A stretch of DNA of 64,000 bases from Candidatus Saccharibacteria bacterium UBA6224 (GCA_002441585.1 DJWS01000008.1:33143-97142), one strand, 5' to 3'. Shown: positions 6,976 through 15,978, numbered from the stretch's first letter. Program-made: numbers and translations. Notes: generated by a model not told the origin, from the letters alone.

Positions 6976-8289
6976 ATGAGCTTTAGTAAGAAGACGATTC
7001 GCGACATTAATCTGGACGGCAAGACTGTGCTGATGCGGGTTGATTTCAACGTTCCCCTAGATAAGGGCGTAATTGCCGATGATTACCGAATCCAACAGGC
7101 GTTGCCGACCATCAACTATCTGCTTGAGCGTAAGGTGCGTTTGGTCTTGTGCTCACACCTGGGGCGACCGGAGGGCAAGGCCAATAACGACGACAGTCTG
7201 TTCCCGGTCGCGAAACGCCTGGGCGAACTGCTTGGCAATGATAAGGTCAACTTCGTCAAAGATTGCGTCGGCCCCCTGGTGGTCAAGGCCGTCAAAGCGA
7301 TGGCCCCTGGCGATGTGGTGTTGCTTGAGAACGTCAGGTTCCATGCCGAAGAAGAGGCCAACGATGACAATTTTGCCCAGCAACTTGTCGCCGATACGGG
7401 CGCCGAGGTGTTCGTGCAAGATGCGTTTGGCGTAGTCCATCATGGGGCAGTCTCGGTGTCTGAATTGCCGAAGTATTTGCCGGGAGTAGCCGGGCTACTA
7501 CTGGAAAAGGAAGTCGACACCATAACGAGAGTGATGCAAGATCCGGAGCGTCCCTTGGTGGCAGTTGTCGGCGGAGCCAAGATTTCCGACAAAATAGACA
7601 TATTGACCAAGTTTATCGACATCGCAGACATCGTGGCCGTCGGTGGCGCAATGGCCAACACCTTTTTATTGGCCGATGGAATAGACGTCGCTAAAAGCCT
7701 GGTAGAACACAACGATGTCTCAATCGCCAAAGACATTCTCGAGAAAGCTCGCGCCAAAGCCAAACAGGGCAACTTCGTCTTTTATATACCCCAGGATGCG
7801 GTAGTGGCGCATGCCATCGATAAGACAAAACCGACGCGCATCGTCGACTGGAGCGCTCATGTCATCTCGGCCATCGAGAATTATCCTAAGCGACCACCGC
7901 ACTCCGCATCGACCATCGCCGACGACGAAATGATACTGGATATCGGCCCATTCTCGGCTTCTTTCATTGCTGGGACATTGCAGTTGGCCAAGACGGTGGT
8001 CTGGAATGGATCGCTCGGCGTGGCCGAACAAACCGGTCTGCAAGGACCAGTGGGGCCGTATGCTCACGGCACGCACGTCGTGATGGAGGCGATATTGGGC
8101 GAGCGGGGCAACAAGCCATTCAGCCTGGTTGGCGGTGGCGATACCGTGAGTTTCATCCAGAGCCAAGGGCTGACGCCATATTTCAATCACGTTTCCACTG
8201 GTGGCGGTGCCTCGTTGGAGCTCATGGCTGGTCGCAGCTTGCCCGGCGTCGAGGCGCTGCTGGATAAAACTGAAAATGAGGTACAATAA
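6976..8289 (+). CDS. pgk: Phosphoglycerate kinase
   Basis: A 437-residue enzyme making ATP and 3-phosphoglycerate from 1,3-bisphosphoglycerate. Visible are RVDFNVPLDKG, CSHLGRPEGK, LLENVRFH, the hinge and nucleotide region VGGAKISDKI, and the C-terminal GGGDTVSFI and STGGGASLELM motifs. It is somewhat longer than the usual 390-400 residues. A GTG at 6970 could add two residues; the ATG at 6976 lies behind a purine-rich AAAAGGGTGGGG. A TAAAAT box ends at 6958, so the leader is very short. tpiA follows after 11 bases. Confidence 0.95.
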   Translation: MSFSKKTIRDINLDGKTVLMRVDFNVPLDKGVIADDYRIQQALPTINYLLERKVRLVLCSHLGRPEGKANNDDSLFPVAKRLGELLGNDKVNFVKDCVGPLVVKAVKAMAPGDVVLLENVRFHAEEEANDDNFAQQLVADTGAEVFVQDAFGVVHHGAVSVSELPKYLPGVAGLLLEKEVDTITRVMQDPERPLVAVVGGAKISDKIDILTKFIDIADIVAVGGAMANTFLLADGIDVAKSLVEHNDVSIAKDILEKARAKAKQGNFVFYIPQDAVVAHAIDKTKPTRIVDWSAHVISAIENYPKRPPHSASTIADDEMILDIGPFSASFIAGTLQLAKTVVWNGSLGVAEQTGLQGPVGPYAHGTHVVMEAILGERGNKPFSLVGGGDTVSFIQSQGLTPYFNHVSTGGGASLELMAGRSLPGVEALLDKTENEVQ

Positions 8290-8300
8290 GCATTAACGTT

Positions 8301-9080
8301 ATGAATACTGCTCGTAAATCGCTCATCGTTGGTAACTGGAAGATGAACTTGTCAGCTCATCAGGCTAGCACGCTATTGCACCGTCTGAATGAACACATCG
8401 AAGTCCATCACAATACCGAAGTCGTACTGGCACCGAGCTTCCTGGCGCTGCAGCCACTCAGTGTCGAGATTGATCGGCGTAAATTTCGTCTGGCAGCCCA
8501 AGACGCGTTTTATATGGACGAGGGTGCTTACACGGGCGAAGTAAGTTTTTCGATGCTAAACGATTTAGTGCACTACGTCATTGTCGGGCACAGCGAGCGC
8601 CGTAAATATTTTGGCGAAACCCTAGAGACGGTACGAGAAAAGGTCTCGGCAGCCATACGCAATCAGATCTCACCCATCATTTGCATCGGCGAAACCTTCG
8701 AGGAGCGCAAAAACGGCGAGACCAAGCAGGTGTTGCACGACCAGCTCGTATCGGCCCTGAGCAATCTGACCAGTTTAGACATCGAAAAAGTGGTCATTGC
8801 CTACGAGCCTGTCTGGGCGATTGGTACTGGCGTGACGGCCAAGCCGGAACAAATCAACGATGCCATAACCTACATCCGTCACAATATCCAAGAATTGTAT
8901 GGGCCAAGGGCATCGCAGGCGGTCAGGGTTTTGTATGGAGCTGGCGTAGAGCCTGATTACGTCAACGATCTATTGAAGCTGCCATGTGGCATCGATGGGT
9001 TGCTGGTTGGTGGCGCGAGTCTTAATTATCACAAATTCGCCGGCATCGTAGCGGCGGCTCAGCGACGGCAGTACGAGTAG
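8301..9080 (+). CDS. tpiA: Triosephosphate isomerase
   Basis: A 259-residue TIM barrel interconverting dihydroxyacetone phosphate and glyceraldehyde 3-phosphate. GNWKMN carries the catalytic Lys, GHSERRKYFGE the catalytic His, AYEPVWAIGTG the catalytic Glu and start of the mobile loop 6, and LLVGGASL the phosphate-binding end. Full length. It lies third in pyk-pgk-tpiA. A TACAAT box near the pgk stop suggests it can also be transcribed on its own. Confidence 0.96.
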   Translation: MNTARKSLIVGNWKMNLSAHQASTLLHRLNEHIEVHHNTEVVLAPSFLALQPLSVEIDRRKFRLAAQDAFYMDEGAYTGEVSFSMLNDLVHYVIVGHSERRKYFGETLETVREKVSAAIRNQISPIICIGETFEERKNGETKQVLHDQLVSALSNLTSLDIEKVVIAYEPVWAIGTGVTAKPEQINDAITYIRHNIQELYGPRASQAVRVLYGAGVEPDYVNDLLKLPCGIDGLLVGGASLNYHKFAGIVAAAQRRQYE

Positions 9081-9089
9081 GGGCTATAA

Positions 9090-9971
9090 ATGGCACAAGT
9101 TAAGGCAAAGAAGTCGGATAGTACATCGAAGAAGATAATTGACGTGAAGCCGGATGGCGACGGGGCTGTCGGTAATTCCCGGTCCATCATCGTCAATAAT
9201 CGGCCTATCTTGAAGGATCCGATGATGGCAGAAGTGAGTAAATTGACTGGCGGTGGAAGCGCCGAGCCAGAGGACAAACCGGCCGGTAAGGCCAGCGACA
9301 AAGCAGGTGATGAAGACAGTGAGCGTGTGGTAGTGCGGCGCGAGAATAAAATCCAGCCGATAAACTCCAGCACCGAGTCCGCGGCTGAAGCTCCTGAAGA
9401 CAAACCAGCGGATGAAACCGATACGGCGGATGCCAAAGAAGAAGCAGCGCCAGACAAGGCGGCTGCCGATACCCCTGGTGCGCCCGATGTACCTGCCGAT
9501 GAGACCAAGGACGAGCCAGAAGCTGAGACCGAGACGGATACGAAGGACGAGTCGGACGAACAGCCCAGCGAAGATGACAAGCCGGCGGAACCAGAGGCGG
9601 CTGCCGATACGTCTGATGATACAGAAGCTCCCAAGGTAGACGAGAGTCCTGGCGGTGCACAAGCCGGGCGAAGTTTTGATGATACGCAGTCGGGTCAAGC
9701 CGAACCTGCCAATATCGAGCCGGATGCGAAGGGCAAAAAGGAATCCGAAAAGCCTGATTATGGCCAACTGACTTCCGACCAGCAAAAGGCCGTCGAGACT
9801 GGCGAGTATTTCTTGCCAATCCAGACTGCCGAAGGTCGCCGGGTGCGGCGCGAGATACTGGCAGCGGCTTTATTCGTCCTGATACTTGTGATCGCATGGG
9901 TGGACATCATGCTCGATGCCGACCTTATAAAGATAGACGGCGTCCGTGCGCTGACCAATTTTTTCAAATAA
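9090..9971 (+). CDS. Acidic low-complexity protein with C-terminal membrane anchor
   Basis: A 293-residue protein of unknown function. Residues about 1-50 are basic to neutral. Residues about 55-230 are a disordered stretch rich in Glu, Asp, Ala, Pro and Lys. Residues about 231-250 (LTSDQQKAVETGEYFLPI) look folded, and one membrane helix (ILAAALFVLILVIAWV) lies near 257-272 with a short tail. There is no signal peptide, so the acidic part is likely cytoplasmic and tail-anchored. It starts nine bases after tpiA behind a GGGG-containing site. Confidence 0.7.
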   Translation: MAQVKAKKSDSTSKKIIDVKPDGDGAVGNSRSIIVNNRPILKDPMMAEVSKLTGGGSAEPEDKPAGKASDKAGDEDSERVVVRRENKIQPINSSTESAAEAPEDKPADETDTADAKEEAAPDKAAADTPGAPDVPADETKDEPEAETETDTKDESDEQPSEDDKPAEPEAAADTSDDTEAPKVDESPGGAQAGRSFDDTQSGQAEPANIEPDAKGKKESEKPDYGQLTSDQQKAVETGEYFLPIQTAEGRRVRREILAAALFVLILVIAWVDIMLDADLIKIDGVRALTNFFK

Positions 9972-10023
9972 TCACGTAAAAACTACTCCAGTATTGGCGC
10001 TAGCTTTTTGGTAAAATAGCCAA

Positions 10024-12210
10024 GTGCAAGATTTATTAGTGGGGTTGAACCCGGAGCAACGCCGGGCTGTCGAGACGACCGAAGGGCCGCTCTTGATTCA
10101 GGCTGGTGCCGGGAGTGGCAAGACCAAGACATTGACACACCGCATTGCCCATATCATCGACAGCGGCAAGGCAACGCCCTATAACATCTTGGCCGTGACC
10201 TTCACGAACAAGGCAGCCAAAGAAATGCGTGCTCGGGTGGCCGAGCTGCTTGGCGAAAATGCCGACAATCGTAGTTTCATGCCTTTCATGGGAACATTCC
10301 ACGGTATCTGTGTGCGTATGCTTCGCCAAGACGGCGAATACATCGGCATTCCCAAATCGTTCGTCATTTTCGATGAGTCCGATCGCCAGGCGGCCGTCAA
10401 GCAGGCCAGCAAACAACTAATGCTGGATGAAAAGAGTTTTCCGGCCAAGTCCTTATCCGGCATGATCAGTAGCGCCAAGAATGAAATGATGTCGCCTCAG
10501 GAATACGCCGGGACGGCCAATTCGCCAACCCAAAAAGCGGCCGCCCAAGTGTTTCCATTGTATGAAAGAGCGCTCAAGGATGCCGGGGCGTTAGATTTCG
10601 ACGATCTTATTAGCCGCACAGTAGCCCTACTCAAATCATCGGACGAAGTGCGGACAAAGTGGCAGCGCCAATTCCGCTACATCATGATCGACGAATACCA
10701 GGACACTAACGAAGCCCAGTACCGACTAGTCAAGCTGCTAGTCAACGACAGCCGCAACATCGCCGTAGTCGGTGACGATTGGCAGTCGATTTATTCGTGG
10801 CGTGGTGCCGATTTCCGTAATATCTTGAACTTCGAGCGCGATTACAAGGACTGCACGGTCATCAAGCTAGAACAAAATTATCGCAGTACCAAGCATATCC
10901 TGGATGCCGCGCACGCGGTCATCACCAAGAACCAACAGCGGAGTGACAAGCGATTATGGACGGCGGCGGGTGATGGTCTACCGGTCCAGCTACTGCAAGT
11001 GGCCAGCGAGCGAGTAGAAGGTGATGCCCTGATGCGGCGCATCAAGAACGGCGTCGATACCGGCCGGCGCCACTACCGCGAGTACGCGGTGTTGTACCGG
11101 ACCAACGCGCAGAGTCGCAGTATCGAGGAGGCGTTCGTACACTACGGTATTCCTTACCGAGTGGTCGGTGGCGTGCGCTTTTATGATCGTAAGGAAATCA
11201 AGGACTTGGTCGCCTATCTGCGTTTGATTTTCCAGCCCGAGGACAGGGTGAGCTTCGAGCGTATAGTCAACGTGCCGGCCCGAGGGGTCGGTGCGAAAAG
11301 CCTGCTTAATTTCAACACTTGGCGGGCGTCGGAAAACCTGCAGTTGCAAACGGCCCTGACGCAAGCGGGTGATTGCCCAGGCCTGACGCCCAAGGCCAGG
11401 CAGGCACTGCTGGAGCTTGGCGACATGCTGCAGGCGCTCCGTGAGGTCATGTATGACACCAGTGTGTCGGGGTTGATCGATTCCTTGCTACGACGTATCG
11501 ACTACCTGCGCTTTTTGGACGATGGCACGCCGCAGGGTGAGGCACGACAGGAAAACGTCAAGGAACTTTTGAGCGTTGCACAGGAATATCAAGACATGGG
11601 GCTTGAAGGATTTTTGGAGGAAGTTGCTCTGGTCAGTGACCTGGATGGGGCTGACTTCAATGGCGACGCCGTGACACTCATGACCTTGCACGCTGCCAAA
11701 GGTTTGGAATTTCCGGTCGTGTTCATGGTTGGGCTGGAGGAAACTATCTTTCCGCACAGCCGAGCGCTGTACGACCAGTCTGAGATGGAGGAAGAGCGTC
11801 GGTTGTGCTACGTTGGCATGACACGGGCTCGCGAGGAGCTGTACCTGACGTGTGCGACAGCTCGCATGTTATATGGCGGTGTCCAGCACAATCCTCCTTC
11901 ACGATTCCTCAGCGAAATAAATGCTGATTTCGTGCAGACCAATCCGTTCGGCGAGGTCGGCCGCGGGTTGGATTACGGGTTTGGCAAATCCCAGACTTTG
12001 TTTGGTGGCGATTCTCCTAGTCCCAGCGCGCCCACGAGTAACGAACCGCGCTACGTGCCCGAGCTTGATGAAGGCGACGCCGTACGACACCCACAGTTCG
12101 GCACAGGTACGGTAGTAGAAATAGACGGTGACAACGCCACCATCTATTTTCGTGGCAAAGGCACCCGCAAGCTCAATACTGCTTTCGCTCCTCTCGAAAA
12201 ACTGTCTTGA
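10024..12210 (+). CDS. Superfamily 1 DNA helicase (PcrA/UvrD family)
   Basis: A 728-residue 3'-5' helicase of repair and replication restart. N-terminal Q motif (LNPEQRRAV) and Walker A QAGAGSGKT near 26-34; TFTNKAAKEMR (Ia); IDEYQDTN (Walker B); GDDWQSIYSWRGA (III); LEQNYRST (IV); LHAAKGLEFPVVF (V); YVGMTRAREELYL (VI). A PcrA-type Tudor-like C-terminal domain is present (VRHPQFGTGTVVEI). The start is GTG at 10024, six bases after TAAAAT (10012-10017), so probably leaderless. The last 50 bases of the frame that encode the Tudor tail are duplicated downstream. Confidence 0.93.
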   Translation: MQDLLVGLNPEQRRAVETTEGPLLIQAGAGSGKTKTLTHRIAHIIDSGKATPYNILAVTFTNKAAKEMRARVAELLGENADNRSFMPFMGTFHGICVRMLRQDGEYIGIPKSFVIFDESDRQAAVKQASKQLMLDEKSFPAKSLSGMISSAKNEMMSPQEYAGTANSPTQKAAAQVFPLYERALKDAGALDFDDLISRTVALLKSSDEVRTKWQRQFRYIMIDEYQDTNEAQYRLVKLLVNDSRNIAVVGDDWQSIYSWRGADFRNILNFERDYKDCTVIKLEQNYRSTKHILDAAHAVITKNQQRSDKRLWTAAGDGLPVQLLQVASERVEGDALMRRIKNGVDTGRRHYREYAVLYRTNAQSRSIEEAFVHYGIPYRVVGGVRFYDRKEIKDLVAYLRLIFQPEDRVSFERIVNVPARGVGAKSLLNFNTWRASENLQLQTALTQAGDCPGLTPKARQALLELGDMLQALREVMYDTSVSGLIDSLLRRIDYLRFLDDGTPQGEARQENVKELLSVAQEYQDMGLEGFLEEVALVSDLDGADFNGDAVTLMTLHAAKGLEFPVVFMVGLEETIFPHSRALYDQSEMEEERRLCYVGMTRAREELYLTCATARMLYGGVQHNPPSRFLSEINADFVQTNPFGEVGRGLDYGFGKSQTLFGGDSPSPSAPTSNEPRYVPELDEGDAVRHPQFGTGTVVEIDGDNATIYFRGKGTRKLNTAFAPLEKLS

Positions 12211-12343
12211 TCGGTAGGGAAAAGAGCAGCCCGACAAAAAGTCACGTCTTTTTGCCGGCGCGATGAGAAAAACCGCAGGTTTGTCTCATACTAGGCAAAG
12301 GCACCCGCAAGCTCAATACTGCTTTCGCTCCTCTCGAAAAACT
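12154..12343 (+). repeat. 50-bp perfect direct repeat: helicase 3' end and its downstream copy
   Basis: Bases 12154-12203, inside the helicase gene, recur without change at 12294-12343 in the intergenic region, 140 bases apart. The copy has no start codon and ends before the stop codon. Between the copies lie an A/T-stem hairpin (CGACAAAAAG with CTTTTTGCCG, 12232-12257) and ATGAG..CTCAT. The absence of any mismatch implies recent duplication or gene conversion. Confidence 0.9.
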
Positions 12344-12459
12344 TTGAATTCACATCTGTTGACAATGGCTCATCACTGTCGGGTTTGGTATAATCACAAT
12401 CGTTGCACTCGGACGCTACGCAATCATAACAGTGCGCGGCAAACGGTTGTCCATCTATC
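12204..12459 (+). other. Intergenic region: helicase terminator-like hairpin, repeat copy, rpf promoter
   Basis: After the helicase stop come two hairpins and the 50-bp copy. TATAAT at 12389-12394 (preceded by TGG, an extended -10) then gives a leader of about 60 nt to the ATG at 12460. A TTGACA lies 24 bases upstream, too far for a normal spacer. Confidence 0.5.
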
Positions 12460-13692
12460 ATGAAACGCATTTTTCGCCGCACCAAGCGGTTCAGCCTCTC
12501 ACCCAAAAGGAGCCGACTGGAGCATTTCCGCTTCTTGAGTCGGCATCCACTTGCAGTGCCGGTCGTCGTTCTGGTGACTTTGACGCTGGCAAGTCTGGTT
12601 AGTTATTTCTGGTTATTTCACAAAGAAGTTAGGCAGATAAATCCCGACAGTGCCTTCATCGTGATTATCTCGCATGACAAGGAAGTCGAAACCGTGCCCA
12701 GCCGTAAACAAACGGTCGGCGAATTGCTGATAAAGCTCAACATAGGTCTTAACAAAGGTGATGTGGTCGAACCGGCGCCAAGCACTGAGATAGCGCAGGA
12801 TGACTTCCGCATCAACGTTTATCGTGCCGTGCCGGTTCAGGTAGTCGATGGCGCGCACAAGACATTCGCCTTCAGTGCTGCAACCACTCCGCGCAGTATC
12901 GCCACGCAAGTCGGTGCCAAATTGTATGCCGAAGATGATGTAGTCACAGAACCAGTCACTAATTTCTTGAGGCAGGGATCGATTGGCGAGCGGGTGCTAG
13001 TCGACCGTTCGGTTCCGATTCATCTGAATTTGTATGGTACCAAGCTAAGCTTGCGTACGCATGCCGATACGGTCGGTGAAGTGCTGGAACAAAAGGGCCT
13101 TAAGCTGGCCAGCGACGACCAGGTATTGCCGAAGCCTGACACTCCAATCACTCCTAATCTACCGATATTCGTAGCCAGAAAGGGTACGACACTGCAATCC
13201 GTCGTCGAGCCTATACCGATGCCAGTCAAGACCATCGATGACCCTAATCTGACATACGGTATCCGTGCTATTCGCCAGCAAGGCTCCCCCGGTAAACGAG
13301 TAGTCACTTACCAGATCGACAAGGCGACAGGCCTGCGCAAGATAATTCAGCGGGTGACCATATCGCCGCCAGTAGAACAAATCGTCGTGATTGGTCAGAA
13401 CTTGAGCGGTAGCCGAGGAGACGTAATCCGCGCCGGTATTGCCGCCAGCGATTACCCGTACGTCGATTACATCGTCAGCCGTGAGTCGCGTTGGAACCCG
13501 ACTGCCATGAATTCATCTTCGGGCGCGTACGGTTTGTGCCAGGCCTTGCCGGGCAGTAAGATGGCGACTGCTGGCAGTGACTGGCAGACCAATCCGATCA
13601 CACAACTTAAGTGGTGTGACGGCTATGCGACGGGCCGCTACGGCAGCTGGTATGCCGCCTACCAACATTGGGTAAGTCACCATTGGTGGTAA
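12460..13692 (+). CDS. Rpf-like secreted/anchored muralytic protein (DUF348, G5-type, lysozyme-like)
   Basis: A 410-residue protein: a basic N-terminus, one membrane segment at about 32-52 (VPVVVLVTLTLASLVSYFWL), three DUF348-type repeats of RpfB architecture (about 70-240), a G5-type region (RQQGSPGKRVVTYQID), and a C-terminal transglycosylase-like domain with ESRWNPTAMNSSSGAYGLCQ, whose Glu is the expected catalytic residue. The family cleaves peptidoglycan glycan strands outside the cell. ksgA starts one base after its stop, so the two are coupled, which is also a known actinobacterial neighbourhood for rpfB. Confidence 0.88.
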   Translation: MKRIFRRTKRFSLSPKRSRLEHFRFLSRHPLAVPVVVLVTLTLASLVSYFWLFHKEVRQINPDSAFIVIISHDKEVETVPSRKQTVGELLIKLNIGLNKGDVVEPAPSTEIAQDDFRINVYRAVPVQVVDGAHKTFAFSAATTPRSIATQVGAKLYAEDDVVTEPVTNFLRQGSIGERVLVDRSVPIHLNLYGTKLSLRTHADTVGEVLEQKGLKLASDDQVLPKPDTPITPNLPIFVARKGTTLQSVVEPIPMPVKTIDDPNLTYGIRAIRQQGSPGKRVVTYQIDKATGLRKIIQRVTISPPVEQIVVIGQNLSGSRGDVIRAGIAASDYPYVDYIVSRESRWNPTAMNSSSGAYGLCQALPGSKMATAGSDWQTNPITQLKWCDGYATGRYGSWYAAYQHWVSHHWW

Positions 13693-13693
13693 G

Positions 13694-14482
13694 ATGCGTG
13701 ACGATTTAACACCCAAGAAATCGCTCGGACAGCACTGGCTGCACGACCCTGCTACATTGCACGCTATCTGCGATGCGGCAGAGATTATGCCAGGCGATAC
13801 GGTTCTCGAGATTGGTCCCGGACTTGGCACATTGACAGCGCTGCTTACCCGCGTCTCAGGGTCCGTCGTAGCGGTCGAGTTCGATGACAATTTGGCCGCG
13901 AATCTGCCAAGCATGGTAAAAGCTGCCAATTTGCAGGTGGTAAATCAGGACATCCTGAAGTTTGATCTGGGCAGCCTTCCGACAAATTACAAAGTGGTGG
14001 CCAACATCCCATACTATCTGACCAGCAATCTTATACGTGTGCTGAGTGAGTCGAGCAATCCTCCGCGTGTCGCCGTGCTGCTGATCCAAAAGGAGGTCGC
14101 CTGGCGTGTCTGTGCCAAACCCGGCAATATGTCCATCTTAAGCGTGACAGCTCAATTTTATTGGGAAGCTAGCCTAGGCGTCGAAGTACCGGCCGAGCTG
14201 TTTACTCCGCCACCAAAGGTAGACTCGCAAGTGCTGATATTGCGCTATCGCCAGCAACCGTTGTTCGAAGATGTCGATACCAAACAATTTTTCCGTCTAG
14301 TCAAAGCCGGCTTCAGCCAAAAGCGCAAAACGCTGGTCAACGCTCTGAGTGGTGGTTTGGCAATCAGTAAAGACGATGCCAAAAACCTACTCGACGCCGC
14401 CGGAATACCTCAATCTAGCCGAGCCCAGGCGCTAGGACTTATCGAGTGGTATTCGCTGTACCAAGCTAGCCAAAACGCTTAG
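13694..14482 (+). CDS. rsmA: 16S rRNA dimethyladenosine transferase KsgA/RsmA
   Basis: A 262-residue SAM-dependent methyltransferase that dimethylates two adjacent adenosines near the 3' end of 16S rRNA. It shows KKSLGQHWL at the N-terminus, SAM-binding LEIGPGLGTLT, the acidic strand VAVEFD, catalytic NIPYYLTS, and the C-terminal FTPPPKVDS and QKRKTL segments. Length is normal. It starts one base past the rpf stop and is followed by the tmRNA gene. Confidence 0.95.
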   Translation: MRDDLTPKKSLGQHWLHDPATLHAICDAAEIMPGDTVLEIGPGLGTLTALLTRVSGSVVAVEFDDNLAANLPSMVKAANLQVVNQDILKFDLGSLPTNYKVVANIPYYLTSNLIRVLSESSNPPRVAVLLIQKEVAWRVCAKPGNMSILSVTAQFYWEASLGVEVPAELFTPPPKVDSQVLILRYRQQPLFEDVDTKQFFRLVKAGFSQKRKTLVNALSGGLAISKDDAKNLLDAAGIPQSSRAQALGLIEWYSLYQASQNA

Positions 14483-14485
14483 GTT

Positions 14486-14574
14486 TATGCTATAATAGCA
14501 GTAATGTCGAGAGACATTACAGATGGCGCAGCATATTCATCCACCGAAATGTCTGTACATTACAGACATTTCGG
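14486..14574 (+). promoter_or_regulatory. tmRNA promoter and double-hairpin leader
   Basis: TATAAT at 14491-14496 with an extended -10 (TGC) places the start near 14503. The leader of about 70 nt contains GTAATGTC/GACATTAC (14501-14520) and a perfect 14-pair stem with a CAT loop (14544-14557 with 14561-14574) that ends on the first base of mature tmRNA. ACATTACAGA occurs twice (14514-14523 and 14557-14566). The leader should be removed by RNase P. Confidence 0.65.
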
Positions 14575-14965
14575 GGGCTGAAATTATGCTCGACGTTGGA
14601 CTTTATCGGTTAGATCAGCGGGTCGCTTGTCAGCGTATAGACATTTTCAATAGATGCAAAATCTACTGATCGCGAAAGTCTGATTGCTGAGTTGAGCCAA
14701 AAGCTCTTCCCACAACAGGCCTACGCATTTGCAGCCTAATTTTAGACTGCAATGCCTGACGTGACTTCAGATAGCTGAATGGCATTTATATTTTCTGGAT
14801 GCTCAGGTACTCCCATCCGTAGTACTTGCTAAGACCAGGATTGCTCGTGCGAAATGTTTGTTTGTTTCGATACTCGCACGCTAAGACTATAAAACGAACT
14901 ATGCTCGTAGACGACTAGCCAAGATAAACTGACGGACCCGGTTGCAATTACCGGCAGCTCCACCA
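14574..14965 (+). ncRNA. ssrA: Transfer-messenger RNA (tmRNA)
   Basis: A one-piece tmRNA of about 392 nt that rescues stalled ribosomes and tags their nascent chains for proteolysis. GGGGCTG (14574-14580) pairs with CAGCTCC (14955-14961), followed by A and an encoded CCA. The T stem CCGGT/ACCGG directly precedes the acceptor strand, with loop TGCAATT. The tag frame opens at a GCA resume codon and runs 27 codons, starting AKSTDRESL and ending FPQQAYAFAA before TAA. The tag is long, but has the usual hydrophobic AA end. The T loop differs from the usual TTC start at its second base. Confidence 0.93.
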
Positions 14966-14974
14966 AGAAGAATA

Positions 14975-14998
14975 CCCCAGCCGTTCGCTGGGGTTTTG
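14975..14998 (+). terminator. Intrinsic terminator of tmRNA
   Basis: CCCCAGC (14975-14981) pairs with GCTGGGG (14987-14993) around CGTTC, followed by TTTTGTT. Confidence 0.85.
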
Positions 14999-15010
14999 TT
15001 CTTGTTTGGC

Positions 15011-15394
15011 CTAGAAATCTAGTTGACTGAAGAACGTCGCATCAGTCGCCGTGAGCGTCATGGGAACGTCCTTCAGCTTGGCTAGCTGGTCCGGGACAAC
15101 CCAACGATAATTGCATCTGGTGCAGGCGTCAACCATCACGCCCGTGAAGTTGTAGTCGATGTAGTCCATCTTGGCCTCGCAGTGCGGGCAAATAATGCTG
15201 CGGTAGCGGTTGGTCGATGATTCCAGGTCGCTACCCTCGCGGGCTTCGATTTGTTGCATGATTTGGCCATCCTCGTTACTGAGATGGCCTTCGGCTATCA
15301 GGATGCCGTGTTTTTGTGGGCAGACATAGGTGTCCTCGACTGATGGATTCAGGTGATGACGGCAAACGGGGCAACGAAAATCTTCTACTTCCAT
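15011..15394 (-). CDS. Small zinc-ribbon protein (zf-TFIIB-like)
   Basis: A 127-residue protein with three metal-binding-looking parts: CPVCRHHLNP near residue 7, a CP segment in the middle (CPQKHG), and a C-terminal ICPHCEAKMDYID followed by VMVDACTRCNYRWV, a pattern typical of zf-TFIIB proteins. The partner and role are unknown. The ATG at 15394 is chosen because a TACAAT box lies six bases upstream; an open frame upstream of it has no initiation signal. It converges on the tmRNA terminator. Confidence 0.75.
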   Translation of the reverse strand: MEVEDFRCPVCRHHLNPSVEDTYVCPQKHGILIAEGHLSNEDGQIMQQIEAREGSDLESSTNRYRSIICPHCEAKMDYIDYNFTGVMVDACTRCNYRWVVPDQLAKLKDVPMTLTATDATFFSQLDF

Positions 15395-15526
15395 GGCATC
15401 ATTGTAGCGTAGTGTGGTAAGTGCTACCAATTCTAATGACAGCTACCTGGTTCGGTGTCCGGTTTCTTACTGCCCAAATGGCACTGCCGCATTACACTGC
15501 GGGATAGATTAATGGAGGGAATGATT

Positions 15527-15973
15527 ATGCCAACAAGCAAACAGCATGAGACCAAATCACATTCAGCGACCAGGAGCCATCGGGCAGAGCCAGGCACGAA
15601 GGGTGGCGGTGATTATTATCGAATTATCGTACGTCCTAGCTCACAGTTCCGATCTTTCAGGACGCAGGACGTTGGTGATCCTGGCGGAATACAGCGCGTC
15701 ACCGGGCACAGGTCCAGCGGCTCGTGGGCGACGCAGGCCTGGCTTGTCAGCAAGAAATTTGCCCATGTCAGTGGCGATACTTTGGTTGCTGATGACTCTG
15801 ATGCCAAGGATCTGCTGAAGAGTTTAGGAAGCGAACCTGTTCACAAAAAAGGCGATGTGTTCGTTGCCAAGGATCGCAAGAACGTGGCTGAGAAGGATAA
15901 GCCGACGCCTGCCCAACGTCGTGCCCGGGCCAGTAATATCAAGAAGGCGCAAGCGGCACGCCACAAGAGCTAG
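15527..15973 (+). CDS. Conserved-looking small basic protein, unknown function
   Basis: A 148-residue hydrophilic protein. The N-terminal 35 residues are disordered. A central segment with YYRIIVRPSSQFRSFRTQDV and then WATQAWLVSKKFAH looks folded, and the C-terminus is Lys/Arg-rich (AQRRARASNIKKAQAARHKS), suggesting nucleic-acid contact. The ATG at 15527 follows a good Shine-Dalgarno (GGAGGG at 15514-15519). I do not recognise the family. It ends five bases from the convergent ArsR gene. Confidence 0.65.
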   Translation: MPTSKQHETKSHSATRSHRAEPGTKGGGDYYRIIVRPSSQFRSFRTQDVGDPGGIQRVTGHRSSGSWATQAWLVSKKFAHVSGDTLVADDSDAKDLLKSLGSEPVHKKGDVFVAKDRKNVAEKDKPTPAQRRARASNIKKAQAARHKS

Positions 15974-15978
15974 ACCAA

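Noticed and set aside
9084..9785. 233-codon hydrophobic-looking frame antisense to the acidic protein
   Set aside because: The mirror of Glu/Asp/Ala codons produces false hydrophobic sequence; no start signals.
12363..12394. TTGACA with TATAAT as a standard promoter for the Rpf-like gene
   Set aside because: The spacer is 24 bases, too long; only the extended -10 is kept.
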